From Patescibacteria group bacterium (lineage in GTDB: Bacteria > Patescibacteriota > Minisyncoccia > UBA6257 > 02-FULL-45-10c): a DNA stretch of 35,300 nucleotides. Of this stretch, positions 14,872-23,507 are shown piece by piece. The translations under genes were made by a program, and so were the position numbers. The notes below the pieces were generated by a model that was not told where the DNA came from, searched no databases, and saw nothing but the letters and a program-made list of their open reading frames with translations. Numbering within the stretch: position 1 is the first letter of the stretch; each line of letters starts with the position of its first letter. The stretch lies in NCBI GenBank assembly GCA_023474975.1, contig JAMCXE010000003.1, forward strand, positions 1-35,300. Reading direction: 5' to 3'.

Positions 14872-15006
14872 ATGTCACAAACTTATCAACCAGCAAAAAA
14901 GAAGAGGGCTAGAGCGCATGGTTTTCTAAAAAGAATGAAGACGCCGGGTGGAAGGCGCGTTTTGGCAAGCCGCAGAATAAAAGGCAGGAAGAGATTGGCC
15001 GTTTAA
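14872..15006 (+). CDS. rpmH: Ribosomal protein bL34
   Basis: A 44-residue, very basic protein of the large ribosomal subunit. The hallmark sequence is present: QPAKKKRARAHGFLKRM, then KTPGGRRVLASRRIKGRKRL. The start at 14872 gives the normal length. It is first in the rpmH-rnpA-yidC-jag series found beside dnaA in most bacteria, with rnpA beginning 17 bases after its stop. Confidence 0.97.
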   Translation: MSQTYQPAKKKRARAHGFLKRMKTPGGRRVLASRRIKGRKRLAV

Positions 15007-15023
15007 GCCTTGTTTTTAGGGCT

Positions 15024-15350
15024 ATGCTTGCAAAGAAATTCCGCCTGCAAATTCAATCGGTTTTAAACAAAAGCGGTCGCAACATCGGTAACCGCTATTT
15101 TTTATTGAAATTATTTCCCGGATCGGTCAATTACAATCGTTTTGGCGCGGTGATAAGCAAAAAGGTTCATAAAAGTGCCGTTTGGAGGAATCGTTTGAAG
15201 AGAATTATTATGGATGTTGCCGGAAAATTTATTGATGCGGGAGATCGTAATGGTCAAGAAGTCCTTATAATTGTTTCTCCGGCTATGACTAAATTAAAAA
15301 AAGCTGATATTATAAAAGAAATCGATGAATCATTGAGAAAGATTCTCTAA
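15024..15350 (+). CDS. rnpA: RnpA, protein subunit of ribonuclease P
   Basis: RnpA binds the RNase P RNA and helps it cut 5' leaders from pre-tRNAs. The 108-residue protein carries the family motif in GAVISKKVHKSAVWRNRLKR (residues about 41-60), whose basic RNR helix contacts RNA, and hydrophobic strands on either side. The ATG at 15024 follows AGGG. The position between rpmH and yidC is the classical one. Confidence 0.95.
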   Translation: MLAKKFRLQIQSVLNKSGRNIGNRYFLLKLFPGSVNYNRFGAVISKKVHKSAVWRNRLKRIIMDVAGKFIDAGDRNGQEVLIIVSPAMTKLKKADIIKEIDESLRKIL

Positions 15351-15422
15351 GGCTATAAAATTTAATTTTCAAGCCACTTCTGATTGAAGATTGGGATTTG
15401 AAAATTGAAAATTACAACAATT

Positions 15423-16124
15423 ATGTTCAACACATACCTATACATACCGCTTTTAAATATTCTTATTTTTTTATATAACAATTTTTCTTTTGGAAGCTTG
15501 GGTCTTGCTATTATATTGCTTACTGTTTTGATAAGAGTGATCCTTTTCCCTCTTTTTTATAAAAGCGCAAAAAGCCAAATGATAATGCAGAAGATCCAGC
15601 CGCTTATTCAAAAGATACAGAAGGATCACAAAGAGGACAAAGAAAAGCAGGCGCAGGCTCTAATGGACCTTTACAAGAAATATAAAGTTAATCCGTTTTC
15701 CAGCATTCTTATGCTATTTGTCCAAATTCCTGTATTGATAGCACTATATAGTTTGTTCAGATCCGACTTTTCTGCTATGAATTTTTCGGTTCTGTATAGC
15801 TTCGTCAGCGCTCCGCAGCATATCAATACTTTATTTTTGGGCTTGATAGATCTAAAAAGCAGCAGTATTATAATGGTAGTTTTGGCGGCAATTGCGCAGT
15901 ATTTTCAGGGCGCACTGACGCTTCCCAAAAAAGAAAAAGGAAAGGAAGTGTCCGCGGCAGAAAAAATGACCAGGCAAATGATCTATTATACCCCGCTTTT
16001 TACCGTTCTCGTTCTTTGGAAGATGCCTTCAGCCATTGGTCTTTATTGGTTGGTTACTTCTCTTTTTTCGGTGGGTCAGCAAATTTATATAAATAAAAAA
16101 GTTAAAGTTAATATTAACGAATAA
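15423..16124 (+). CDS. yidC: YidC/Oxa1-family membrane protein insertase
   Basis: YidC inserts membrane proteins alone or with Sec. I use ATG 15423 (MFNTYLYIPLLNILIFLYNN, 233 residues) instead of the in-frame TTG at 15405, since the family in such genomes begins this way. Hydrophobic helices are at about 4-20, 25-46 (GSLGLAIILLTVLIRVILFPL, with the conserved positive Arg in the hydrophilic groove), 93-113, 140-160 and 187-215. The charged hairpin AKSQMIMQKIQPLIQKIQKD and the segment NPFSSILMLFVQIPVLIALY are typical. It lacks the big periplasmic domain of E. coli YidC, as in Gram-positive and CPR forms. It lies three bases upstream of jag. Confidence 0.95.
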   Translation: MFNTYLYIPLLNILIFLYNNFSFGSLGLAIILLTVLIRVILFPLFYKSAKSQMIMQKIQPLIQKIQKDHKEDKEKQAQALMDLYKKYKVNPFSSILMLFVQIPVLIALYSLFRSDFSAMNFSVLYSFVSAPQHINTLFLGLIDLKSSSIIMVVLAAIAQYFQGALTLPKKEKGKEVSAAEKMTRQMIYYTPLFTVLVLWKMPSAIGLYWLVTSLFSVGQQIYINKKVKVNINE

Positions 16125-16127
16125 CAT

Positions 16128-16574
16128 ATGAGCAATACAGAAAGCGTTAAAAACAAAATAAAAGAGCTTTTAGAATTGGGAGGGTTCAGAGATTTTTCCG
16201 CAGAAGCCGATATCGAGGGCAAGAGGATTTCGATATTTATTAACGAATTCAACCTCGATAAAAGCGTTCTTCCTAAAATAATTGCCGATTTTGAGAGAGT
16301 GGCCAGACTTATTTCAAAGAAATTAGATCCTGCCATTGAAGATAATTTGATCCTAGATATTAATAATTACAGACGAGAGAGAGAGCGGCTCATCGCTGAA
16401 TTAGCTAAGGCTGCCGCTAGAAAGGTTTTGATCAACAAGCAAGAGGTCACATTGCCGGCGATGAATGCCTTCGAGAGAAGAATAGTCCATATGGAGCTTG
16501 CCAGTAGGCCCGACGTCAAAACCGAAAGCTTTGGAGTGGGTCCAGAAAGGCACATCGTGATCAAGCCAATATAA
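16128..16574 (+). CDS. jag: Jag/KhpB-type RNA-binding protein (KH and R3H domains)
   Basis: A 148-residue protein. The R3H domain at the C-terminus is clear: MNAFERRIVHMELASRPDVK followed by TESFGVGPERHIVIKP. Before it lies a KH-type segment (ILDINNYRRERERLIAELAK) typical of Jag/SpoIIIJ-associated proteins, and the N-terminus resembles a Jag_N-like region (LGGFRDFSAEADIEGKRISI). KhpB proteins bind RNA and influence cell division and wall synthesis in Firmicutes. It is last in the rpmH operon, next to yidC as in most bacteria, and is followed by a terminator. Confidence 0.93.
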   Translation: MSNTESVKNKIKELLELGGFRDFSAEADIEGKRISIFINEFNLDKSVLPKIIADFERVARLISKKLDPAIEDNLILDINNYRRERERLIAELAKAAARKVLINKQEVTLPAMNAFERRIVHMELASRPDVKTESFGVGPERHIVIKPI

Positions 16575-16588
16575 TGCATAAAAATAAA

Positions 16589-16615
16589 AAACCACCCAAA
16601 AAGGGTGGTTTTTTA
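16589..16615. terminator. Bidirectional rho-independent terminator
   Basis: AAACCACCC-AAAAA-GGGTGGTTT with T-runs on both strands. It closes the plus-strand rpmH operon and the minus-strand secretion operon, which converge here. Confidence 0.92.
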
Positions 16616-16618
16616 TTG

Positions 16619-17779
16619 CTAAAGGCTGAGCGAGTAAACTTTGTTATCGTAACGATTTACAAATAAAAGGCTGTTATCTTTTATTTTTAGATCATAGGCA
16701 TCAAGCGGGACGTCATTTCCGTCAAATATTTTCGTGATTTTCCCAGTCGGCAGATTCATTTCAAAAATATCATCAACGAAGTAGTCGTTTTTACTATAGT
16801 AATCATCGGGAAGAGCTATCCCCGATCGAATATTCTTAGGAATGCCGCAATATATTATTTGAGAGTTGGAGCTGAATACGCATTTTTCCGGAACGGTTAC
16901 AAATGGAAGGCTGACAAGATTATTGCATAGGTCGTCTACAATGCTTAACTTTGGCATCCTTTCGGCGGAAATCAGTTTTATTCCCAGGTCACCCTTATCC
17001 GCCCATTTTATATCCGTTCCATAATCTCCGCTTGTGAGCATTTTTAGTGTTTTGGTAGCGGTATCGAATGAATAAACATATCCGCTTATATCAATTGCTG
17101 GATCGCTATAAAATAAGATCTTCTGATCGGTTATCCAGTTTAAATTAAGTCCGGCCTGGCTCATATTTTGTAATTGGCTTGTTTTTTGCGTGGTCAGATC
17201 TAGGACGTTAAGAGCTTTTTCGTTGGTATAAGCAACTTTTTTGGAGTCTGGAGAAATGGTAGCCGATATTGTGCTTACCGGAAGGGGCTGCCAGCTGGTG
17301 GAGCTGGCTGAAAAAATACTGAAAGTTGGAAGCTGAGGATAATTAAATTCGGCTATTGCCAGCGAGCCGTCTTTTGACGGGATTATAGAATGCAGATTAG
17401 TAATAGTTTGGGGGCTAACAAGCTGCCTAGTATTGTCGTTATTTATTTTTATAATTTGTCCTGCTAAATTAGCGAAGTAAACACTGCCGTCTTTTGAATT
17501 AAGCCAATATTCGGAAACCGGTGTATCAATAAATATGGAAAGCTTTTGAGTGACCGTTTGAGGGGTTTGGGTTGTCGTTTGCTCGGATGTGTTTATCGGG
17601 GCTCCAATTGCGCCGCCTTCGCCTACATTCGTTACTTCGGTGGTAGGCACCCCTCCTGTTCCGGTTAGATTACCGGTATTTCTTGAATTTAACCACTTCC
17701 AAAGGAAATAAGCGCCAATTATGATCGCGATGACTATTAATACTATAGCTATTATTTTTAATATGCGTTTGTAGTCCAT
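16619..17779 (-). CDS. Membrane-anchored beta-propeller-like protein
   Basis: One N-terminal helix (KIIAIVLIVIAIIIGAYFLW), a Thr/Gly-rich linker (about 33-78), then an extracytoplasmic domain of about 300 residues with repeated WD/TolB-like blades: VYFANLAGQIIKI, SKDGSLAIAEF, SPDSKKVAYTNEKALNVLDL, VYSFDTATKTLKMLTSGDYG and NLPTGKITKIF. The repeats suggest a propeller that binds another wall or envelope protein. It is the last gene of the secretion operon, 16 bases after the Cys-rich VirB2-like gene, so an assembly or scaffold role at the cell surface is plausible. Catalytic function is not indicated. Confidence 0.7.
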   Translation of the reverse strand: MDYKRILKIIAIVLIVIAIIIGAYFLWKWLNSRNTGNLTGTGGVPTTEVTNVGEGGAIGAPINTSEQTTTQTPQTVTQKLSIFIDTPVSEYWLNSKDGSVYFANLAGQIIKINNDNTRQLVSPQTITNLHSIIPSKDGSLAIAEFNYPQLPTFSIFSASSTSWQPLPVSTISATISPDSKKVAYTNEKALNVLDLTTQKTSQLQNMSQAGLNLNWITDQKILFYSDPAIDISGYVYSFDTATKTLKMLTSGDYGTDIKWADKGDLGIKLISAERMPKLSIVDDLCNNLVSLPFVTVPEKCVFSSNSQIIYCGIPKNIRSGIALPDDYYSKNDYFVDDIFEMNLPTGKITKIFDGNDVPLDAYDLKIKDNSLLFVNRYDNKVYSLSL

Positions 17780-17795
17780 TTGGTTATCTTATTAA

Positions 17796-19142
17796 TTAAG
17801 GAAGGCAGTTTCCGTCCGGTCCCGTATATCCGCTTGCGCAATATTTCGGGGGAACGACCGGTGTTGGAACAACGCATTTTCCCGCAGAATCCTTTCGATA
17901 TCCAGATTCGCAATTATTACAGGTGGTATTTGTGTCGTGTGCATAGCCAGTGGGGCATGGAGTTAGAACTAAATTTGAGGCATTGCATGTACCATCAGGC
18001 TGTCTTACGAGATTGGTTTTACAAACACAGGCTCCGTTAACTAGGTCGTTTCCGTCCGCGCATTTTGTGCAGACCATTTCGCTGGAATTAGAAGACGATA
18101 AACTAGAAACTTGTTGTCCATTATTAGTTGTATTTAAACTAAACATTCCGCCAGTGGTACCGTATACTAAGCACCCAGGTGATCCAGATCCAGAAGTTTC
18201 CGATACTGAATTATTGCTTCCACTAGTAGAACACCCATTTTTTGTGGTTGCGTCTAATTTACAATTTGGTCCACACGGCTGGGATATATTTGAATAATCA
18301 GGGGTTATTTGAGAGCAGTCGGTTACTTGAGTGGCTGGAGGCAAGAAAGAATCTAGATCGATCGGCTCCAGGCCGGGGTTTTTTAAATTAACTAAATTCG
18401 GATTTATTGTGTAAAGAATTAAATAGGCTCCGAGGAGAAGAAGTATTCCGTATATGGCATTCAACATCCACGTCTTACCCTCTTCTTTGGAAGCCATATT
18501 TCCGGCAGACAGGGTGTACAAAGCAGCTCCATATATTACCGCACCTAAAGCCACGAATCCGACGATCATCAGGCCGAATTGATAAAGTCTGGCAATATAT
18601 CCCGCCGGGTTATCAGGGGTTGGACACTGGCCGTTTATTCCAAGAGCGTTGGGATTGCATGGAATAGTAACTTTAAGTTCATACGGTTTTATTGTTGCGC
18701 TAAGATTGGCGTCTTGAGGCATTACGTTTTGAGGTATTGAAGCCATGACACACCTCCATCCAGTACCTGAACCAACAGGACAATCTGTTACCGTGTAAGT
18801 ACAAACTGTACCGCTTGGGCATGGTATTACGGTTTTGTCGCAGAGAGCATTTTTTCCACTAATTGCAGTTCCAACTGATGCGCAATCACCATTAGACTTA
18901 TAAGTTGTTGGTCCGCTTGGTGATGGAGCAATATTTTCCCCAATAGTTCCTTTTGCAACGCATATACCCGGTTCCGGCGTGATATGCCATTCGCAATTTG
19001 TATTTGGTGCCGTGCAACTACTGGAGTCTAGTTTCGAACAATCAATTGATGTTTGTGCAAAACTCACCGGAATTGAATTAAAGACAAATAAAAATCCCAT
19101 CAATGAAACTGCAAATATTTTTTTAAAATAGTTTAAATTCAT
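17796..19142 (-). CDS. VirB2-like pilin-region protein with Cys-rich extracellular parts
   Basis: A 448-residue exported protein. It has a signal peptide at 1-30 (cleavage after VSFAQ), a Cys-rich segment at 35-175, then two adjacent membrane helices (about 190-211, LMIVGFVALGAVIYGAALYT; and 228-246, AIYGILLLLGAYLILYTI) with a short charged loop (SKEEGKTW). The double-helix core with TINPNL after it is the VirB2/TrbC-type layout common in CPR type IV secretion loci. The C-terminal 180 residues have CxxC and CxxG repeats resembling EGF or furin-like knots (CTKCADGNDLVNGACVCK, CPTGYAHDTNTTCNNCESGY). Ordinary VirB2 is only about 100 residues, so this is a fusion or a distinct surface subunit. 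Confidence 0.72.
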   Translation of the reverse strand: MNLNYFKKIFAVSLMGFLFVFNSIPVSFAQTSIDCSKLDSSSCTAPNTNCEWHITPEPGICVAKGTIGENIAPSPSGPTTYKSNGDCASVGTAISGKNALCDKTVIPCPSGTVCTYTVTDCPVGSGTGWRCVMASIPQNVMPQDANLSATIKPYELKVTIPCNPNALGINGQCPTPDNPAGYIARLYQFGLMIVGFVALGAVIYGAALYTLSAGNMASKEEGKTWMLNAIYGILLLLGAYLILYTINPNLVNLKNPGLEPIDLDSFLPPATQVTDCSQITPDYSNISQPCGPNCKLDATTKNGCSTSGSNNSVSETSGSGSPGCLVYGTTGGMFSLNTTNNGQQVSSLSSSNSSEMVCTKCADGNDLVNGACVCKTNLVRQPDGTCNASNLVLTPCPTGYAHDTNTTCNNCESGYRKDSAGKCVVPTPVVPPKYCASGYTGPDGNCLP

Positions 19143-19256
19143 TTTTTATTTTTTGTTGTTGTGAGGGATTTGCGATGTGACAACTTGTTAGTGAGATCGT
19201 TTTGGCGGCGCTCGTAATGACGGGTATTTGTAATTTAGTAATTAGTTATTGGCTGA

Positions 19257-20009
19257 TTACTTTATATCTAAATTGACATAATTTCTTGCGAATTCATAGT
19301 AGCTAGCCGGATTTTGAATGGTGATATTTATGCCCGTATTGGCGCCGACCGCAGGATTTCCTTGCGTAGTGGTCGTTAAATTAAGGATGGATGGGTTTCC
19401 AGATTGGCCAGAAACATCGGAGCCGTCAACGTTCCAAGAAATATTAAGCTGGCTTGGATCAGAAACATTGAAGAAATAAGGTATGGCCTGAAGTGGATTG
19501 GTGCCGACCTTAATAGTTCTGGCTGGATAGGGCGCATTTATAACAGCCTTTGCTTGCGTAGTTGGAATTGTAGTTAGCCCCTCTAAATCACCCATTGGAT
19601 ATTTGGCGTCTTTATATTTGGGGATGCTGATGCTTATCTGAGGGTTTACTTGATTGACGGTAAACTTTACAGATTTTAATCCTACCCCCGATTGCAAAAG
19701 ATTGTCGCCTAAATACCAAAGTATGTTTTGCTCGGAAAGATCTACAAATTTGCCCTGATCAAGGCAATCGAAGCTTACTTCTACCGAAGAGCCGATCGTA
19801 GGCATAACTTTCCCCGGGTAATTTGCTGGTACATAATTGGTCGCGCGCCAGGAAATCAAAAAATCAAAGTTGGGATTGATGGGTGTGGTAGTAATAGAAG
19901 GGATGTTTGGGGCAACTTGAGCATTTGCGGATGACCCGATAAGCATTCCTAAAATAGCTAAATACGCTAAGGAAGATGCGTTTTTTTTGATTAGATCGAT
20001 CAGCTTCAT
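19257..20009 (-). CDS. Secreted beta-rich protein of the secretion locus
   Basis: A 250-residue protein with a signal peptide (hydrophobic 13-28, cleavage near SSANAQ). The remainder is strand-rich with Ig-like features: FLISWRATNYVPANYPGK, SVKFTVNQVNPQISISI, LNISWNVDGSDVSGQSGN. I recognise no named family. Its place among VirB4, VirB2-like and VirB6-like genes suggests a surface or periplasm-facing part of the machine. The gap of 114 bases to the next gene holds a decayed palindromic repeat (GCTCGTAATGACGG). Confidence 0.6.
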   Translation of the reverse strand: MKLIDLIKKNASSLAYLAILGMLIGSSANAQVAPNIPSITTTPINPNFDFLISWRATNYVPANYPGKVMPTIGSSVEVSFDCLDQGKFVDLSEQNILWYLGDNLLQSGVGLKSVKFTVNQVNPQISISIPKYKDAKYPMGDLEGLTTIPTTQAKAVINAPYPARTIKVGTNPLQAIPYFFNVSDPSQLNISWNVDGSDVSGQSGNPSILNLTTTTQGNPAVGANTGINITIQNPASYYEFARNYVNLDIK

Positions 20010-20059
20010 AATACTTTTTAATTATACATCAAAACAATAAATCAAAACAATTTAAAGTA

Positions 20060-20521
20060 TTAAACTTTTCCAGTCACAGCAGAAGCCTTGTCCGCGGCCT
20101 TATTTATGACTTTGCCAACGGCGCCAGTTTTTTTCAGTATACTCTCCGCTTTCTTCATACCAAACCAGTCTATGTAAACAACTATTCCCCATCCAATAGT
20201 GGATGGTATGAGCGCGCCGATATATGGCATTGCCGTTATTACCCCTACTACTAAACTGGTCAGCCAGATCTCTTTCCCCATTTTTTTTATGACAATAAAA
20301 TAGAATTCGCTGATCGATGTGCGAATCATGCTTATTATTCCAAAATCAGATAATCCAAACAGAAACAGGAAAAGCTCTAGGGTATCAGATATCAAGTAGA
20401 AAGGAGTTATGATAACTATTTCCCACATTGATAATTTTGGCTTGTATTCTTCCTGTTCATCTTCTTTTTTTGGAGCGGTCGCGCGCTTGTTTGGCCGTAT
20501 TATAGGATTTTGTTCGGGCAT
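20060..20521 (-). CDS. Small membrane protein of the secretion locus
   Basis: A 153-residue protein with a charged N-terminus, then hydrophobic segments at about 34-56 (VIITPFYLISDTLELFLFLFG), 86-108 (WLTSLVVGVITAMPYIGALI) and 108-118. The C-terminus is Lys/Ala-rich and likely cytosolic. It begins 12 bases after the virB4 stop, so it is co-translated with the motor. No family is recognised. It may be a partner of VirB4 or of the inner-membrane channel. Confidence 0.6.
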   Translation of the reverse strand: MPEQNPIIRPNKRATAPKKEDEQEEYKPKLSMWEIVIITPFYLISDTLELFLFLFGLSDFGIISMIRTSISEFYFIVIKKMGKEIWLTSLVVGVITAMPYIGALIPSTIGWGIVVYIDWFGMKKAESILKKTGAVGKVINKAADKASAVTGKV

Positions 20522-20533
20522 GTTTTGATTTAA

Positions 20534-22249
20534 TTAAGCATTTTGCTGTTGGAGAATTTGCTCTGGTTTTGTAGTAACAATTTTATCTTCAAGATAAGAC
20601 GCTATTATTTTAATGGCAACATGATTAAGTCCGGCAAAGAAAAGTCCCTCACCTACCGCAGCTTCAAGCAGAAGATTTTTTTCGCCCTCTGTAAGTCCAA
20701 AAGATTTTATAATGAGATCTATCATTGTTGGCGACTGTTTCAATAAAAGCTGCAAAGAGGAATTGGTGATGATCGGGCGGCCATAGGGAGATTTAAGGAA
20801 GTCTTCCACGTCTTGTGTGATCGTGGTGACTCCAAGATAATATTTTCTGCATCTCTTTACTAAGCCAAACATAAAAGAGGCTCCGTCTTCGTATTTCATA
20901 AGCACCCACGCCTCATCTACTATCAGTACTCTTTTTTTGAGCTCTGCTCTAATCAAGCTCCAGATGAAATTCAAGACGATATACATAGCGATCGGCCTAA
21001 GCTCTTCTTCCAGGTCACGGATAGAAAAAACTATTAATCGATTTTTTATATCAACATTGGTTGGCTGATTGGTGAAACCGGCGTAGCTGCCTTGAGTATA
21101 TTTATAAAGGCGCTGCGCCATTGTTTTTCCTCCCTCCATGTTTTCCAAAATTTTTTGAAGATCTTCTAGAAGCGGCGGAATCGCTTTGCTAAAATCTTTA
21201 CCCGGAGCGATATCATGAGAGGCGTAGGTTTCGGAAATGGCTCTATCTAAAAGAGCATCTTCTTCTGGGGTAAGCTGGCCCATCATTAATTTTAACAATC
21301 CGGCAATATTAACAATGTGTGAACGCAAAACATCACTTGGATCTTCGTCTTTGGGTATGATCGGAAGGTCGAAGGGATTGATGTGGTGCTGGGAGGCCAG
21401 AGAGATCCTAAAATAACTTCCGCCAACGGAAGATGCCAGCGCTTCATATTCATTTTCCGGATCTATGATCAAGATATCAGTTCCCATCATAAGCAGACGC
21501 AATGCTTCGAGTTTGACTGCATAGCTTTTTCCGGCACCCGCTTTAGCAAAAACAACCATATTGGCATTCTCTAAAGAAAATCTATCAAAAACTATCATCG
21601 AATTATTACTTTCATTGATCCCATAAAGTATTCCGTTGTCGGAGGTAAGATCCGCTGAAGTGAATGGGAAGAATGATGATAGCGGTCCGGAATTGAGAGG
21701 ATTGTAAATTAATAAGCGATCTTGACCGAGCGGAATGGACGAGCTAAATCCTTCAGTTTGTTGAAATAATGCTGGTTTTATATAGACTAGTCGGCTTTCG
21801 AGCAGATTGGTTATTCTCCCTTCTAATTTGTTTAGTTGCTCTATCGTTTCAGCATAAATGGTGATATAGACGCTTACATTAAAAAGCTGTTCGCGCGCTT
21901 GTTGAAGCGAATCTCTTAGTCCCTCAATATCTTGAAATGCGGTTTCAAGCATTGGGTCTCTTACCACGCCCTTTTCTTGTTTTTCATATATTTGAGATTC
22001 GACCTGAGCCGCTTTCTTTCTAAGTTGTTTTAACGCTAGGTTTGTTTCTATAGGATGAACGAAGATAGATATATCTATAAGATCGGGCATATCTATGATT
22101 TGAGAGAACCAGCCAGTGGAAAGAAATCGCGGGTAAGAAAATATAAAAAGAGTTTTGGCTAGCTTGTCGCCAATTTTTATGAAATTTGAATTCACTTCCA
22201 CTGCCGCCGGGGCAATTATGTCTATTATATTTTTTGCTGTATCAGCCAT
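20534..22249 (-). CDS. virB4: VirB4/TrbE-type secretion ATPase
   Basis: VirB4 is the motor ATPase present in all type IV secretion systems. The 571-residue protein has the CagE/TrbE/VirB N-terminal region at 25-200, then the ATPase: Walker A KAGAGKS (236-242), the DILIIDPENEYEAL strand (about 258-271), INPFDLP (290-296), Walker B KRVLIVDEAWVLM (439-451) and the VTTITQDVEDFL sensor with Q479. All are intact, so ATP hydrolysis is expected. It follows the TraC-like gene by 21 bases. It is the most conserved member of the locus and anchors its identification. Confidence 0.94.
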   Translation of the reverse strand: MADTAKNIIDIIAPAAVEVNSNFIKIGDKLAKTLFIFSYPRFLSTGWFSQIIDMPDLIDISIFVHPIETNLALKQLRKKAAQVESQIYEKQEKGVVRDPMLETAFQDIEGLRDSLQQAREQLFNVSVYITIYAETIEQLNKLEGRITNLLESRLVYIKPALFQQTEGFSSSIPLGQDRLLIYNPLNSGPLSSFFPFTSADLTSDNGILYGINESNNSMIVFDRFSLENANMVVFAKAGAGKSYAVKLEALRLLMMGTDILIIDPENEYEALASSVGGSYFRISLASQHHINPFDLPIIPKDEDPSDVLRSHIVNIAGLLKLMMGQLTPEEDALLDRAISETYASHDIAPGKDFSKAIPPLLEDLQKILENMEGGKTMAQRLYKYTQGSYAGFTNQPTNVDIKNRLIVFSIRDLEEELRPIAMYIVLNFIWSLIRAELKKRVLIVDEAWVLMKYEDGASFMFGLVKRCRKYYLGVTTITQDVEDFLKSPYGRPIITNSSLQLLLKQSPTMIDLIIKSFGLTEGEKNLLLEAAVGEGLFFAGLNHVAIKIIASYLEDKIVTTKPEQILQQQNA

Positions 22250-22270
22250 AATATTTTTTTAAATTCATGT

Positions 22271-22930
22271 TTATTGAGCAACCTTTTTCTCTATTGTGCT
22301 GGGATTGTATAGGTTGTAGAAAAGCTCGGAAAGTTCTTCGTCGTTTAATGGCACAACTCTGAGCCCGATCTGATTTAAGCCGTCGACGACCTCGCCGACC
22401 CTTTGATCGAGTTGTTCAAGATATTCTTTCTCCGTTTGTTTTTTTTCATCCCCCTCATTTTTTTTCTTTCCAAAGAGGCCGAATACGGCGCTCTTAAGGC
22501 CGGCGCCGGTATCTGAAACACGTATGGGATCTAGCGGGACAACCACAAAAAAGTTTTTGGACATTATTGCATTTTGAGAAACAAAGGATTTTATAAATTC
22601 CCTGTATTCAAATATTTGATTCTTCAAAAGCTCGTTGGTCTCTTGATTTTCTCTTTCCTCTACTTTTCTTAAATAATTGTCGATATTTATTTTTCTTGAA
22701 TGTATAAAAATTTGAAGAGTGAAATCAACGGAATTCAAAAAACCTTGAAAGGCGGAGGTTATCATTTCCTGCTCTTCGGCCGATTTGAGATCGAAGTTTA
22801 TTCCCGAAACAATGAGTATCCTCCTATATGCCCCACCCCTTAGCTTTATTACGCCGTTATTAATAGAATCGATATTAACGAATTGTTGTGTAGCGAAAGA
22901 CGGTTCTTTTGATTCTTGTATGTTAGGCAT
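22271..22930 (-). CDS. TraC-like conjugation/secretion protein
   Basis: A soluble protein of 219 residues counted from ATG 22930 (MPNIQESKEPSFATQQFV); an in-frame TTG at 22972 would overlap the preceding gene. The sequence FVNIDSINNGVIKLRGGAYR, ILIVSGINFDLKSAEEQEM and FLNSVDFTLQIFIHSRKINI matches the small TraC-like protein that lies between PrgI and VirB4 in CPR and Firmicutes loci. It resembles the N-terminal region of VirB4 ATPases, but has no P-loop. It probably joins VirB4 in the cytoplasmic complex. The middle has a Lys/Glu-rich linker (GKKKNEGDEKKQTEKEYLEQ). Confidence 0.78.
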   Translation of the reverse strand: MPNIQESKEPSFATQQFVNIDSINNGVIKLRGGAYRRILIVSGINFDLKSAEEQEMITSAFQGFLNSVDFTLQIFIHSRKINIDNYLRKVEERENQETNELLKNQIFEYREFIKSFVSQNAIMSKNFFVVVPLDPIRVSDTGAGLKSAVFGLFGKKKNEGDEKKQTEKEYLEQLDQRVGEVVDGLNQIGLRVVPLNDEELSELFYNLYNPSTIEKKVAQ

Positions 22931-22958
22931 ATGTTTAAGTATACAATTGTTTAATTCT

Positions 22959-23471
22959 TTATTTATAATCAACTCTTCGGGCCATCTCTTTCTCTCCGGT
23001 TATTTTTCTGAAAACCTCGTATTTTTCCTGATGCGATCTGAATTGATCAAAAATAGCCGGCTGAGTCGTTTTTTCTCTAGCTGGTATGGGGGTTTTTGAA
23101 GTAAGAAGTTTTTGCCATATATCGTTCAATGGATTTGCGCCTTCTTTTATCTGTGCGGGCTCTTTCGTTTTTTCTATTTTTTGGCCGGGGGCGGCAGTTT
23201 TTTTCCAAAGATAAAATTTAGGCTTCCAGAAATAACCAATAGCTGCGCTAACTATTTTAGGCAGTGGAATGCCGTTTATTTTTATGAAGGCCAAAGATAT
23301 TGTAGCTGTATTTATCAGCACTATCGAAAAGGCCCAAAGCCACAAATTAAAGAAGAAGAATAAGAAAAAAGAAAGGCCGGCGCCGATCGTGATGTAGACG
23401 AATTGCTTAAGGGTTAGCGGCCCGATTATCTTGTCTTCTGTGTCTATAAATTGAGGGACTTGAAACTGCAT
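22959..23471 (-). CDS. PrgI-family membrane protein
   Basis: PrgI proteins (VirB3-like) are small membrane subunits coded before VirB4 in Gram-positive and CPR conjugation loci. The start at ATG 23471 gives MQFQVPQFIDTEDKIIGPLT, the characteristic PrgI opening. Two hydrophobic helices follow (about 24-44 and 47-64), then INGIPLPKIVSAAIGYFWKP, and a soluble C-terminal tail of about 80 residues rich in Lys, Pro and Glu. 170 residues in all. Order PrgI - TraC-like - VirB4 is diagnostic. Confidence 0.88.
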   Translation of the reverse strand: MQFQVPQFIDTEDKIIGPLTLKQFVYITIGAGLSFFLFFFFNLWLWAFSIVLINTATISLAFIKINGIPLPKIVSAAIGYFWKPKFYLWKKTAAPGQKIEKTKEPAQIKEGANPLNDIWQKLLTSKTPIPAREKTTQPAIFDQFRSHQEKYEVFRKITGEKEMARRVDYK

Positions 23472-23507
23472 ATGTTTGACCAACGACTAACAACTGACGA
23501 CTTACGA

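Noticed and set aside
15405..15422. TTG start for yidC at 15405
   Set aside because: ATG 15423 gives the usual N-terminus; the extra six residues come from AT-rich simple sequence.
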